A DNA stretch of 64,000 bases from Enterococcus sp. BWB1-3 (GCF_016745275.1 NZ_JADOEP010000009.1:62001-126000); one strand, 5' to 3'; counted from the first letter of the stretch, positions 57,001 through 62,980 are shown. Translations and numbers: made by a program. The notes: generated by a model from the letters alone, not told the origin.

Positions 57001-57519
57001 CAGTTGATTCGGTGAGTAGGATATGGTCAATTTCTGATCACTTTCCCTCGAAAAATCAGGATAAATAATTTTTTTATTTACGATTTTTTTGTATTTTTCT
57101 CCCAAAAATATATCAGTAATTATTTGTTTTACATTGCTATCTTGAATGATATAACTGATTCTTTCTTCCGGATTCTCTGGGTCTATTGGCAAGAAAGCAG
57201 CTCCTGACTTTAGGATACCTAAAATCGTAATGATTTGTTCAATTGATCGATCCATGATAACACCGATTAGGTCTTCTTTTTCAACACCAGATTCTGCAAG
57301 GACTTTTGCAACATAATTTGCTTTTCGGTCTAGTTGTTCATAGGTTATTGTATCATTACTAATACCAATCGCTTTCCTTTGTGGACATTTCCTGACTATC
57401 TGTTCAAACCACATTACTAAGTCAATTTCTTCGTGTTCAACATGCCAATTCGGATTAAAGTCATAAATAACTTTATCATAATCCTTCTTTTGTAAATCGT
57501 TAATCAACGTAGTTTCCAA
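48085..57519 (-). CDS. NRPS subunit 1 (initiation): A-T-E-C-A-T-C-A-T
   Basis: The 3144-aa synthetase starts directly with an adenylation domain, so it begins the chain. Order: A1 (about 30-520), T1 with GGDS and Ser571, E1 (about 615-1045; HHLMVDG at 748, EGHGRE), C2 of the DCL type (about 1065-1490; YPLTPLQEGLLFH, HHIIMDG at 1212), A2, T2 with Ser2060, C3 of the LCL type (HHTIFDG at 2235), A3, T3 with Ser3087. Pockets aligned to GrsA: A1 D-A-G-V-Y-A-L-I (no match known to me), A2 D-A-F-F-L-G-I-T (close to Ile), A3 D-A-W-L-Y-G-L-V (close to Leu, identical to A4). The frame starts at TTG 57519 with GGGAG adjoining it; TTG 57507 is an alternative with 12-nt spacing. First gene of the operon. 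Confidence 0.94.
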   Translation of the reverse strand: METTLINDLQKKDYDKVIYDFNPNWHVEHEEIDLVMWFEQIVRKCPQRKAIGISNDTITYEQLDRKANYVAKVLAESGVEKEDLIGVIMDRSIEQIITILGILKSGAAFLPIDPENPEERISYIIQDSNVKQIITDIFLGEKYKKIVNKKIIYPDFSRESDQKLTISYSPNQLAYVIYTSGTTGNPKGVMVEHKGLVNFIRWKLKTAKFDEDSVMLQKATCSFDAAVGEIFLGLLGGVKLQLLTDQENNNFSLLLDIIQKNQVTHMVMIPTVLSVLLDYAAEVEKQAYLSCLKILYIAGEKLEEPLVRKICRLTSLEKENIYNLYGPTEASIGSTYFHLAELGDQSSVSIGKGIDNAIIYIMNGNKICGVNESGELCIGGLGVARGYLNRPDLTKEKFVDNYFGLPGKIYRTGDLAKWQENGNLEYLGRIDEQVKINGLRIELSEIKNILADYPKIDDAAVIVSEKNQLIAYFVSKENYQETQLQEYLEKKLPLYMVPKRFVRIEVLPVNNNGKLDKSQLPAVEEELMIDSRVIIQPKTEKERVLISAFSSVLNNDNIGCNHNFFEVGGDSIKAIRIVSRLRESGYELSVPTIMAEKNISSIAPHIKSIQSEILEPTIVGVSPLSPIQKYFFDSNLPEPAYFNQTFLLECEELRAADFEAALAAVCNHHDLLRAVYKNGEQIIKEPDNPTIFELLMFDLADSEESFVFEQMKSISDQVQSTLNLAEGPLIKAVIFRTDQKNYISLIVHHLMVDGISWRILVEDINTAYRQLLEKKVIQLPLKTASFSRWCRTLEEFSKSEMLERERLYWDSISKQVNQSDAILCTPQDQQGTGYDEISLSEELTKNLIFHSNQSYNTEINDLLVTALFRTVRNLTNADTIGIRMEGHGREPIHTPIHIDRTIGWFTTIYPVVCTEIGRKLQEDIKKVKENLRRIPNHGLGYSVLNCYDETFAGVQTEITFNYLGDFEKEASDYNIQINTVEYGAQISENNHFGTPISIDGSLNNGIISFVFIYDKSQCSESLIKELKTVFEKELTTIVNHCLNKVGAEKTASDFGETAWDEEEFRKVEAAFTTRNAYIEKIYPLTPLQEGLLFHEQKAASASAYIVQSTYELGMIDLSLFKRALDLLVQKHSALRTDVIYKDVCIPRQVIRQFAVCDCEMIDLSEATAKEQELKRLEQEDVQGGFDFENDALFRVKLVKISQSSVKMIMTFHHIIMDGWCNSILLSDIKSFYDRLLAGESDKNIKAEFEPDYTHAEHVHYLENMDIRASKEYWKTLLEDYTTIADISPTTVTTVEAKENKVGQILDLHVTQQIRSLAKELNVTVNTVFESAWGILLQNYTNTEDVVFGQVVSGRNSPISNIEDKVGLFINTIPVRVKNAKDETFATIAANLQEQLNQSGNYDLYPLSEIQNENKLGNKLIQTIVAFENYEDASQAGIQAPLFTLERIREETNYDLTLSIQEGETFAISLLFDSKKYSEQGAMHILTHFCQMLKSVAAAPQQQISTCDFLTAEQRIQIEKGFNQTKEDFPDKKSVIDLFNSILPMHQKQAAVSSEGITVSYEQLDRLSTNLAYNLKAVGIIKGDLVAVVADRKVETIIFFLGILKAGAAYLPIDVNNPLERTAFILDAAKCKVICDPSQQINDQQLVENYKVITPDAFDEGTTKGELPQIDAEDLAYVIYTSGTTGVPKGVMITHKNILRLVKNTNYVEFNDSRILQTGSLTFDACTFEIWGALLNGGELFMTTTNVLLDPERLEEVIQMNKINTLFITTALFVNIVELYPKAFSTLKRILVGGEKIVSAPIKRFKKFNPSVSICNIYGPTENTTFSLFEELDYEIETIVPIGKPISNTTAYVMKDGRLCGIGIPGELYLGGAGVAAGYLNLKESTDEKFVISESNERLYKTGDLVRWLENGSIDYLGRIDDQVKIRGFRIELEGITTVIKQFPYVSNAITIIFEENGQKEICSYVQFEGTADIELVRHDLIVKLPHYMVPKVIMNMEKFKLNKNGKIDKSVLPAPEKIEEPGFAAARNETERIVCDTFSDILAFDKVGVKDDFFALGGHSLKVMQLSTKLAAVTGIKLSLEEIMTARTVEKIAQKLQLGEAYQPIEKGNSLVTSSAQNRILLVEEAVTNSTTYNIPVVLMIEGSYSLDTLKHSMKLLSEKYEILRTSFIFKDGNYFQTIADEAAIPISVSTIKKDTLNQAVFDFIQPFDLAEGPLLRGHVFTFSPNEHALVVDFHHTIFDGESIPIFVNELTALYNGEQGRDIKIQYKDYSSWKNQLDLQQQENFWLNKLADAELNTEFPTDFVRGSDANFIGNSVSITLPASVKEQIQDFGKKHGITNYIFYTAIFDLLLSKYTRKEEIIIGTAISGRNHPDLENMLGMFVNTVVLKQEINPERSFAAFVKDVQVNFFDVFKNQDYPFEKLVEKLGIQSSQTRNPIFDIMFSYEKLEDQEYLLDNAVLRHYELPNTTAKFDLTLTVKEHPEKVLLNFDYDFKLYKEETMKKALEHFVMLLTHVLEESNRSLSELSMIDPVEEKKLCHTFNTQSLTLLQHETAASWFEENVKKYPDRIAVGIGDKEVTYAELNQMANGVAKKLKESGVRRQDVVGLLFHRSIEFVASIYGVLKVGAAYLPIDVELPNKRIEYILENSHTKVILTNEEVQRSNLKTIFVSAEDRIEENLPLDGTAEDCAYIIYTSGSTGHPKGVEIKHSSLINLIEWQKEQGNITDHSVVLQKATCSFDASVWEIFLATLSGVKLQMISEEENQDYAKLLQIIQEKQVTHTLMVPTVFDSILDYMKAENLTDAFDGLEKIYLGAEALTVKLLEKYAEVTNGKQNLTKITNLYGPTETTVCATFHEVSQEDLADRIAIGKPVRNTQVYIMNEGRLCGIDVAGEICVGGMGVFKQYSGSERLTEERMLQSTINEGQLLYRTGDLGKVDQYGRIHYLGRIDKQIKIRGFRIEIEEIEKELLKLPTISNAAVIVNESLGSPQICAYLISDTQIDISKISAELKDVFPDYMIPTFMKQIEELPANHNGKLDEKALQAIPIEYNTAIVPPKTKDEAKLLPLFKEVLNIEDIGVTDNFFELGGYSLKAVELSRRIEQEFSLRVSLKDIMKEQNVENIAKIIKKKNKKVFKPLLKAAEECLDE

Positions 57520-57604
57520 CTCCCATCATCTATTTTTCAAAAATAAAAAATATTACAAACACCCAATCATTTCTACTCTATCAGAAAACATGTGAATAAA
57601 AACG

Positions 57605-57618
57605 CATGAATATTCATG
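57605..57618. promoter_or_regulatory. Palindromic operator in the NRPS promoter
   Basis: CATGAATATTCATG is a perfect 14-bp dyad just downstream of the predicted transcription start of the synthetase operon. The core ATGAATATTCAT recurs at 62201-62212 at the same distance from the ABC operon promoter. It is a candidate repressor site for the TetR protein at 62393. Confidence 0.7.
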
Positions 57619-57631
57619 TATTTCAATTCAA

Positions 57632-57660
57632 ATTCTATTAAAATTTCATCAAAATGTCAA
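57632..57660 (-). promoter_or_regulatory. Promoter of the NRPS operon
   Basis: On the minus strand TTGACA (57660-57655), a 17-bp spacer and TAGAAT (57637-57632) form a near-consensus sigma-A promoter. Transcription would start near 57625, leaving a leader of about 105 nt. Confidence 0.75.
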
Positions 57661-57757
57661 ACTATTTTTCTATCGATTTAATCTTAAAAATATCATTATT
57701 TTTATTAAAAAAATCATTATTTTTCATATTTATACTATTTACAAATTGAAATAGTAG

Positions 57758-57786
57758 TTGACATCTATAAAAATGTTAAATATACT
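57758..57786 (+). promoter_or_regulatory. Promoter of the phosphopantetheinyl transferase gene
   Basis: TTGACA (57758-57763), 17 bp, TATACT (57781-57786). Just upstream an 8-bp inverted repeat TACTATTT / AAATAGTA at 57733-57756 may be a second regulatory site. The shared 57.5-57.8 kb region is very AT-rich. Confidence 0.75.
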
Positions 57787-57823
57787 TATCTATATTTCAT
57801 TACTTTTAAATTCGAGGTACTTA

Positions 57824-58519
57824 ATGTTAATTACAAATTATTTAAAAATTGATTGCTCACTAGATTCAAATACTTGGTCTGATTGGTATTCTTTAATTGA
57901 TATACAGAGACAAAATCAGATCAAAAAATTTAAATTCTCAGATGATAAATTACGCTCACTTGCTGCCGGCATTTTATTGCGCTGCATGCTATTTAATCAT
58001 TGTCACCTGTCACTAGATCACTTAACTTTTTCAAGATCAAACTATGGAAAACCATTTTTAGCTTCGCATCCTGATATTTTTTTTAACCTAACTCATTCCA
58101 GCGGCTTTATTGCCTGCTCAATCAGCAGTTCACCTGTGGGTATAGATATTGAACGTATGGAAAAAATTGATCTTAAAAGTATCTCTTCTTTTTTTTCAAC
58201 TAAGGAGCAACAATTCATTCATTCCAGAGAAAACCAGCTGGAAGAAATTGAAGCATTTTATTCAATTTGGACTTTAAAAGAAGCATTTACGAAAAAAATC
58301 GGGGCAGGATTATCCATTCCGTTAGATGCCTATTCATTTGATTTGAATGAAAAGATAATTTCACTCTCAAAACCATTAGCAAATGATGCTCAATTTTACT
58401 CCTGCACTATTGAAAATCATTATAAATTCGCCCTGTGTTCTTCGCTCCTTGATGAGCATGTTGAAAACTATTTATCCTTAACAGAGTTAATAAAAAAAAT
58501 GTCAGAACATAAATTGTAA
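57824..58519 (+). CDS. Sfp-type 4'-phosphopantetheinyl transferase
   Basis: The 231-aa enzyme transfers the phosphopantetheine arm of CoA onto the Ser of the six carrier domains of the adjacent synthetases. Family motifs are LRSLAAGILLR, YGKPFL, FNLTHSSG, VGIDIERM (Mg-binding Asp and Glu) and WTLKEAFTKKIGAGL. The open frame reaches back to 57758, but the promoter occupies that stretch; the ATG at 57824 has CGAGG at good spacing and begins MLITNYLKID like other Sfp proteins. It is divergent from the NRPS operon and convergent with the MFS gene. Confidence 0.93.
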   Translation: MLITNYLKIDCSLDSNTWSDWYSLIDIQRQNQIKKFKFSDDKLRSLAAGILLRCMLFNHCHLSLDHLTFSRSNYGKPFLASHPDIFFNLTHSSGFIACSISSSPVGIDIERMEKIDLKSISSFFSTKEQQFIHSRENQLEEIEAFYSIWTLKEAFTKKIGAGLSIPLDAYSFDLNEKIISLSKPLANDAQFYSCTIENHYKFALCSSLLDEHVENYLSLTELIKKMSEHKL

Positions 58520-58537
58520 TGTTATGCTCTGACATTT
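58497..58537. terminator. Bidirectional terminator between PPTase and MFS genes
   Basis: AAATGTCAGAACATAA pairs with TTATGCTCTGACATTT with one mismatch. It overlaps the last codons of the transferase gene and can serve both convergent genes. Confidence 0.75.
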
Positions 58538-58575
58538 AGGACTATTCATAATATTGTACTTTTTTGGCTATTTTA

Positions 58576-59814
58576 TTACGTTAAATTTTTAAACACGCTT
58601 TTAGAAAAATAACTGACCAGCAACATGATTAACCCTGTGATTATAAATAAAATATAAACGGAATTCGCAAAAATATCGAAGAGAATACCATATACTGCCT
58701 GTGAAAGCGGCTGAGCACATAAGCTTAGTGTTGTCACATAAGACATGACTTTTCCTACCAATTGAACTGGCGTACTTGCTTGAATATTGGAAACAATAAA
58801 AATTGAAAATAATGTAAATAAAGCTTGTAGCAACATAATTACAAAGGTAAAAAGACCAAAGGTTGCTGTTGCGGGCATGTCAATCATAAAAATAAGCCCT
58901 ATAAGGATAACCAGCAAGCTTGACAAGCTAACAATCAAATAGCTATTTTTCATGTTTAATTTTGTTGATAATACCCCCACCATTACAGCACCCATAATTC
59001 CGGCCAAAGAAATCAATCCTTGATTGATCCCTAAATACTGACTGTCAAGTCCTAAGATAATGTGGATGATGTAAGGTATACCAACAAACAGCAGCCCTGA
59101 AATAAAAAAACTAATTGATCCTAATACTAAAATGATTTTCACAATTGCTGGTTCTTCTTTTCTGATAAATAACCAACTTTCCTTCAAATCCTTGATAACC
59201 GTTGCGATCGCTCCATTTTCAAATTTGACTGCTAGAATTGGTATTTTAATAAATAACTCAATAAACGCTGCACCCAAAAATAAAAATAAACAAATGATAA
59301 AAATCCATTCGATCTTTATTAGACTATATAAAAAACCTGCAAGAATCGGTCCAACAAAGTTTGCAAACAACTGAATCTGATTAACAACTGAATTCGCTTT
59401 TAATAAATTTTCCTGTTTGAACAGCAAAGGCATGCTTGATTGGACAATCGGCGTTTCAAAGGCCGATACAACAGACATCAGTAATAAACACACAGCAATA
59501 ATTGTAATATTTGCTCCTGAAGCAACCGCAAAATAGATCAAAGCTGCAATACTTGCATACAATCCATCCATAAGAACCATCATATTTTTTTTATTAAAAT
59601 TATCAGCTAAGACACCGCCGATTGGAGAAAAAATAATGGTAGGGATAATTGACACAGCCAGCAAAGTACCATATAAAGCCGCAGATTTTGTTAAATCCAA
59701 GATATACAACGATAGTGCAAATTTCATCACAGAGTTTGCCAAAACTGAAAGAGTTTGCCCTGTAATAATATATGCAAAATTTTTACTCCAGACTGCATGT
59801 TGTTCAATTTCCAT
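58576..59814 (-). CDS. MFS exporter of the NRPS island
   Basis: The 412-aa protein has about 12 membrane segments and the loop 2-3 motif GGVLADNFNKKNMMVLMDG; overall it resembles the DHA3 group of drug exporters. The ATG at 59814 follows AAGGAAAA. Lying between the transferase gene and the ABC operon, it is a good candidate for export of the peptide product. It is not closely similar to the MFS protein at 4134-5441, though both belong to the same broad group. Confidence 0.85.
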   Translation of the reverse strand: MEIEQHAVWSKNFAYIITGQTLSVLANSVMKFALSLYILDLTKSAALYGTLLAVSIIPTIIFSPIGGVLADNFNKKNMMVLMDGLYASIAALIYFAVASGANITIIAVCLLLMSVVSAFETPIVQSSMPLLFKQENLLKANSVVNQIQLFANFVGPILAGFLYSLIKIEWIFIICLFLFLGAAFIELFIKIPILAVKFENGAIATVIKDLKESWLFIRKEEPAIVKIILVLGSISFFISGLLFVGIPYIIHIILGLDSQYLGINQGLISLAGIMGAVMVGVLSTKLNMKNSYLIVSLSSLLVILIGLIFMIDMPATATFGLFTFVIMLLQALFTLFSIFIVSNIQASTPVQLVGKVMSYVTTLSLCAQPLSQAVYGILFDIFANSVYILFIITGLIMLLVSYFSKSVFKNLT

Positions 59815-60274
59815 AATTTTCCTTGTATATTTAAATCAATCAGATAAATATACTTTCCTTTCTTGAATATTGTTTTATACTGACAGTAAACACTGTAGGG
59901 TAATTTATTTTCCAACAGCTCCAGTTTCATGAAGCCCTAACCACACCACAGCTCCTTGCCAAAGTATTAATAAGTTTGCTAGCGTACCGCTTGACTCTTC
60001 GCAAGGTTGCATTGGCTTGGGGAACCTGGAACATAACGCATACTTTATGTTGGAATTGAAGTTGCCAAGTATAAGCACGCTATCGCAGTGATTGACAGTG
60101 ACGAAAAAATTTTGTTTGTCGCCTGCAAATTGTTACTCCCCCGCCCTGCAACTACTTCTTAAAGGCAGATTGTCGCCTGCTAAATAAAAAGCCTAATGAG
60201 TTAGTACAAAAATCAGCTATTTTATGTTTATTTCAAACTAAAAACTGCCAACCCATAAAGCAAAAATTATTTTT
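59815..60274. other. Intergenic region with IS110 relic
   Basis: Holds the promoter side of the MFS gene and, at 60046-60125, a fragment of an IS110-family transposase. An 11-bp direct repeat TTGTCGCCTGC appears at about 60118 and 60169. No intact gene is seen. Confidence 0.6.
60046..60125 (+). pseudogene. IS110-family transposase N-terminal relic
   Basis: One frame reads YVGIEVAKYKHAIAVIDSD then EKILFVA, matching the start of IS110-family transposases (VGIDVAKxxH, the RuvC-like DEDD domain), with Glu where the first catalytic Asp is expected. It then runs into unrelated sequence. The 110 bp upstream could derive from the left noncoding end, where the family encodes its bridge RNA. The element is dead. 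Confidence 0.7.
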
Positions 60275-60478
60275 TTAATACTCTCTATTTACTAACAATA
60301 AGTTCCCTCCTGCTAAAATAGCTGGTATCAAAAAGATCATTGAGAATTTCAAACAGGCTAAACTGACGATGATAACGACTAAACTGATCATAAAATATTG
60401 ATTCGTTACTTTCGGCAATTTAATCTTAATTCCTAAGCTTTGTCCGATATTCTCAAAAAAACGAGTCACTTGATCCAT
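60275..60478 (-). CDS. Small membrane protein of the ABC operon (67 aa)
   Basis: The 67-aa protein has an N-terminal amphipathic part (MDQVTRFFENIGQSLGIKI) and two hydrophobic segments, YFMISLVVIIVSLACL and FLIPAILAGGNLLLV. It is the last gene of the four-gene operon, 25 nt after the previous stop. No family is recognised. The context suggests an accessory or immunity role. Confidence 0.65.
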   Translation of the reverse strand: MDQVTRFFENIGQSLGIKIKLPKVTNQYFMISLVVIIVSLACLKFSMIFLIPAILAGGNLLLVNREY

Positions 60479-60503
60479 TCCTGCCCATTCCCTTCTCTTT
60501 TAT

Positions 60504-60731
60504 TTACAATAAACTTGTCAGTAATTGTGCCCCCTGGGCAAGAACAATGACTATACCGCTCCAAATCAATACTTTGGAAACAGTTTTATTTTTCGTTTTA
60601 TTTCTTTTACCTAAAATCAACCCAATAACAAGTAAGATAACCCCCAAAATAATGGTTCCAATCCATACATAGATTAAAACAGATTGATCAGGAATTTTGA
60701 TGAAAGAATTGTCAAATAGTTCAGTTGGCAT
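60504..60731 (-). CDS. Small membrane protein of the ABC operon (75 aa)
   Basis: The 75-aa protein has two hydrophobic segments (VLIYVWIGTIILGVILLVIG and VLIWSGIVIVLAQGAQLL) separated by a Lys-rich loop GKRNKTKNKTVSK. It lies between the permease gene and the 67-aa gene, in the same operon. No family is recognised; a possible immunity or transporter-accessory peptide. Confidence 0.65.
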   Translation of the reverse strand: MPTELFDNSFIKIPDQSVLIYVWIGTIILGVILLVIGLILGKRNKTKNKTVSKVLIWSGIVIVLAQGAQLLTSLL

Positions 60732-60756
60732 AATAATAATCTCCTTTATTTTGAAT

Positions 60757-61443
60757 TTAAACTTCTTTTCTCAGCATGGAACGATAGGTAATACTCAGCA
60801 AAGCAACACTCACCGTACCTAAAAACAGTGACACTGCAGGAACTCCCAGCAATCCAGCAGGTGATGCTTGAGAGTTAGAACCAATAACCACAATGACTAA
60901 AGATGAAATGATTGTAGCAATAATCGAAACATTCCTCATTCCAATAAATAGAGGTAAAAAACCTAGGAAAAGATTGGAAATAAGTACGATTATCAATGAC
61001 CACAGACTCTCAGAAGAAAATGTAACTAAAGAAAAATTATGACTCAGCATAAAAAGACTCAGTGACTGAAACATGATTGAAAAAATAGAAAATGCAGCAG
61101 TTAATAGAAAAATAAGCCCCAATTTAGCTAGAATCAATTCTCTCTTACTGAATGGATATGTAAATAGCACTGTAATCGTTTTTGATTTATATTCTTCTAT
61201 AATAATTTGAACAATAAAAATCGCCTGCCATACAATCAAAACAGCTCGTATAATCAACATCGATAGCTCTGAAGTTGTCAAAAGCATTGTTGCAGCTGCC
61301 GGGGCTCCTTCATTCGCAGGATCAGCAAGTAATACTGATGTGAATATTGAAAGCAGCAGTACGATCATATTCATCAAGAGAAGTGAAAAAACCTGTTTTT
61401 TTAAGTTGATTTTCTTTAATTCGATTTTTAATAGGTGTGTCAT
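60757..61443 (-). CDS. ABC-2-type permease (BcrB/LanE-like)
   Basis: The 228-aa protein has six hydrophobic segments and the ABC-2 pattern, including YKSKTITVLFTYPFSKRELILAKL, which is characteristic of the bacitracin- and lantibiotic-resistance permeases (BcrB, NisE, SpaE groups). Its start overlaps the ATPase gene by 4 nt. Together they form a transporter that may remove the peptide product from the membrane. Confidence 0.85.
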   Translation of the reverse strand: MTHLLKIELKKINLKKQVFSLLLMNMIVLLLSIFTSVLLADPANEGAPAAATMLLTTSELSMLIIRAVLIVWQAIFIVQIIIEEYKSKTITVLFTYPFSKRELILAKLGLIFLLTAAFSIFSIMFQSLSLFMLSHNFSLVTFSSESLWSLIIVLISNLFLGFLPLFIGMRNVSIIATIISSLVIVVIGSNSQASPAGLLGVPAVSLFLGTVSVALLSITYRSMLRKEV

Positions 61444-62174
61444 ACATGCTCCCCTGCCTTAACTAGTGATAGATAATACTCTTCAATATCCAACTCCATT
61501 TCTTCCAGAGCTTTTTTACTAACTTCTTTTATCAGCTTTCCTTGTGAAACAATTCCAATCGTATCAGCTATTTTGAAAACCTCGGCCAAAATATGACTGG
61601 AGATTAAGACTGTTGTTCCATAAGTTTGATTGATTTTCAAAATCAAGTTTCTAAAATCAATAATACCTTCAGGATCTAATCCATTTATCGGCTCATCCAG
61701 AATCAATAATTCTGGCTCATTCAAAAGAGCTCTGCCTAACCCTAAACGCTGTTTCATACCTAAAGACAACTGATCAATCATTTTTTTCTTTACATCGAAT
61801 AAGCCGACTTCTGTTAAGACTTTGTCTATATTATTTTTGAATTGTTCACCCATATAGTCGCAATGAAGAAGTAGATTCTCTTCCACAGTCATATTTTCAT
61901 AAAATACTGGTGTTTCAATGATACTGCCAATCTTTTTATATTGATCGACCGATTGCGGCACTGCTTCATTAAATAAATATATCTCTCCTTCGTCCGGTGT
62001 TATGAGATTAAAAATTGATTTTATAATCGTTGTTTTTCCCGCACCATTTGCGCCTAATAAGCCATAAATCATCCCTTTCTGTAAAGAAAATGTGATACTT
62101 TCCAACACAATCTGACTATCAAATGATTTTTTCAGCTTTTTGATTTCCATTACATTGTCCAACTCAGCATTCAC
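61440..62174 (-). CDS. ABC transporter ATPase (BcrA/LanF-like)
   Basis: The 244-aa ATPase has Walker A GLLGANGAGKTTI, a Q loop in GSIIETPVFYENMTVEENL, signature LSLGMKQRLGLGRAL and Walker B LLILDEPINGLDPEG. The ETPxFYExMTxxENL pattern is typical of the BcrA/NisF subfamily that gives self-resistance to membrane-active peptides. It is the first gene of the four-gene operon, transcribed from a promoter that carries the shared palindrome. Confidence 0.93.
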   Translation of the reverse strand: MNAELDNVMEIKKLKKSFDSQIVLESITFSLQKGMIYGLLGANGAGKTTIIKSIFNLITPDEGEIYLFNEAVPQSVDQYKKIGSIIETPVFYENMTVEENLLLHCDYMGEQFKNNIDKVLTEVGLFDVKKKMIDQLSLGMKQRLGLGRALLNEPELLILDEPINGLDPEGIIDFRNLILKINQTYGTTVLISSHILAEVFKIADTIGIVSQGKLIKEVSKKALEEMELDIEEYYLSLVKAGEHV

Positions 62175-62200
62175 TCATTCCTCGTTCTGAATATCTTTTT

Positions 62201-62212
62201 ATGAATATTCAT
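62201..62212. promoter_or_regulatory. Palindromic operator in the ABC promoter
   Basis: ATGAATATTCAT is a perfect 12-bp dyad, located 14 bp downstream of the -10 of the ABC operon promoter, the same distance as in the synthetase promoter. Confidence 0.7.
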
Positions 62213-62226
62213 TATTTTATATTCAC

Positions 62227-62255
62227 ATGATAATGCCTATCATTTATTTTGTCAA
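62227..62255 (-). promoter_or_regulatory. Promoter of the ABC operon
   Basis: On the minus strand TTGACA (62255-62250), 17 bp, TATCAT (62232-62227). The geometry relative to the downstream palindrome matches the NRPS promoter base for base. Confidence 0.7.
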
Positions 62256-62316
62256 GTCATCATAACATCTTTCCTCAAATTCAATTATTTTAGAAGATAA
62301 ACTATATAGCAAAAGC

Positions 62317-62353
62317 TTGACAAATTCTCAATTTAATTTAAAATTATGAATAT
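62317..62353 (+). promoter_or_regulatory. Promoter of the TetR gene with operator variant
   Basis: TTGACA (62317-62322), 16 bp, TAAAAT (62339-62344), followed at once by ATGAATAT (62346-62353), one arm plus of the island palindrome. Autoregulation is plausible. Confidence 0.5.
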
Positions 62354-62392
62354 AAATATTAAATAGTTCACGGTTTAGAAAGTAGGCTGCCA

Positions 62393-62980
62393 ATGAAAAC
62401 AAGTACGAAAGGATTTTCAGAAGAAAAAAGAGTAGAGCTAAGAAGTACTTTATGTATGGAATGTGAAAAAAGCTGGGGAATTAATGGCTATAAAAAAACC
62501 AATATCGCTGAACTGACTTCTAAAGCGTCCATTTCTACTGGCGCTTTTTATCTATTATATGGAACAAAAGAAGACTTATTTGTTGATACATTGAAAAGGG
62601 TACAAGATCGACTAAAGACAAACTGGCGTAATATACTATATGCCGTTCCATCAAAAGAAGGTTTCATCAAGGCAATGAAGTTTCTATTCAAAGAGTATAA
62701 GAATTCTCCTTTTCTTTATGATTTCTCAAATCCCGATTTTATTGCCTTCATTAGTAAACTTCCACCGGATTTGATTGCTGAACTTGAAACGGATAACTGG
62801 AAATTTTTTGAAGAAGCATTGGACATTGCAAACTTAAAACTTAAAGTAAGTGAAAAAAAAGCATTTGAAATTATCAATACTTTATTAAGCATCATCATTA
62901 TTCGCGATCGAGTAACAGAAGATTTTGAATCGATTTTTGAATTTATTTTAAACGCTACGATTGACAACGTAATTAAATAA
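62393..62980 (+). CDS. TetR-family transcription regulator
   Basis: The 195-aa protein has a TetR-type N-terminal HTH (GYKKTNIAELTSKASISTG, AFYLLYGTKEDLF) and a divergent helical ligand domain. It is divergent from the ABC operon. The palindrome shared by the ABC and NRPS promoters is its most likely binding site, and the peptide product or an intermediate its possible ligand. The ribosome binding site is weak (AGTAGG), as for a low-abundance regulator. Confidence 0.88.
   Translation: MKTSTKGFSEEKRVELRSTLCMECEKSWGINGYKKTNIAELTSKASISTGAFYLLYGTKEDLFVDTLKRVQDRLKTNWRNILYAVPSKEGFIKAMKFLFKEYKNSPFLYDFSNPDFIAFISKLPPDLIAELETDNWKFFEEALDIANLKLKVSEKKAFEIINTLLSIIIIRDRVTEDFESIFEFILNATIDNVIK

Noticed and set aside
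34828-57519. Long internal DNA similarities among NRPS genes as repeats or transposition
   Set aside because: They follow the expected homology of C, A, T and E domains and need no separate explanation.
57758-57823. 22-codon N-terminal extension of the phosphopantetheinyl transferase
   Set aside because: The segment coincides with a consensus sigma-A promoter and has no ribosome binding site; ATG 57824 has one.
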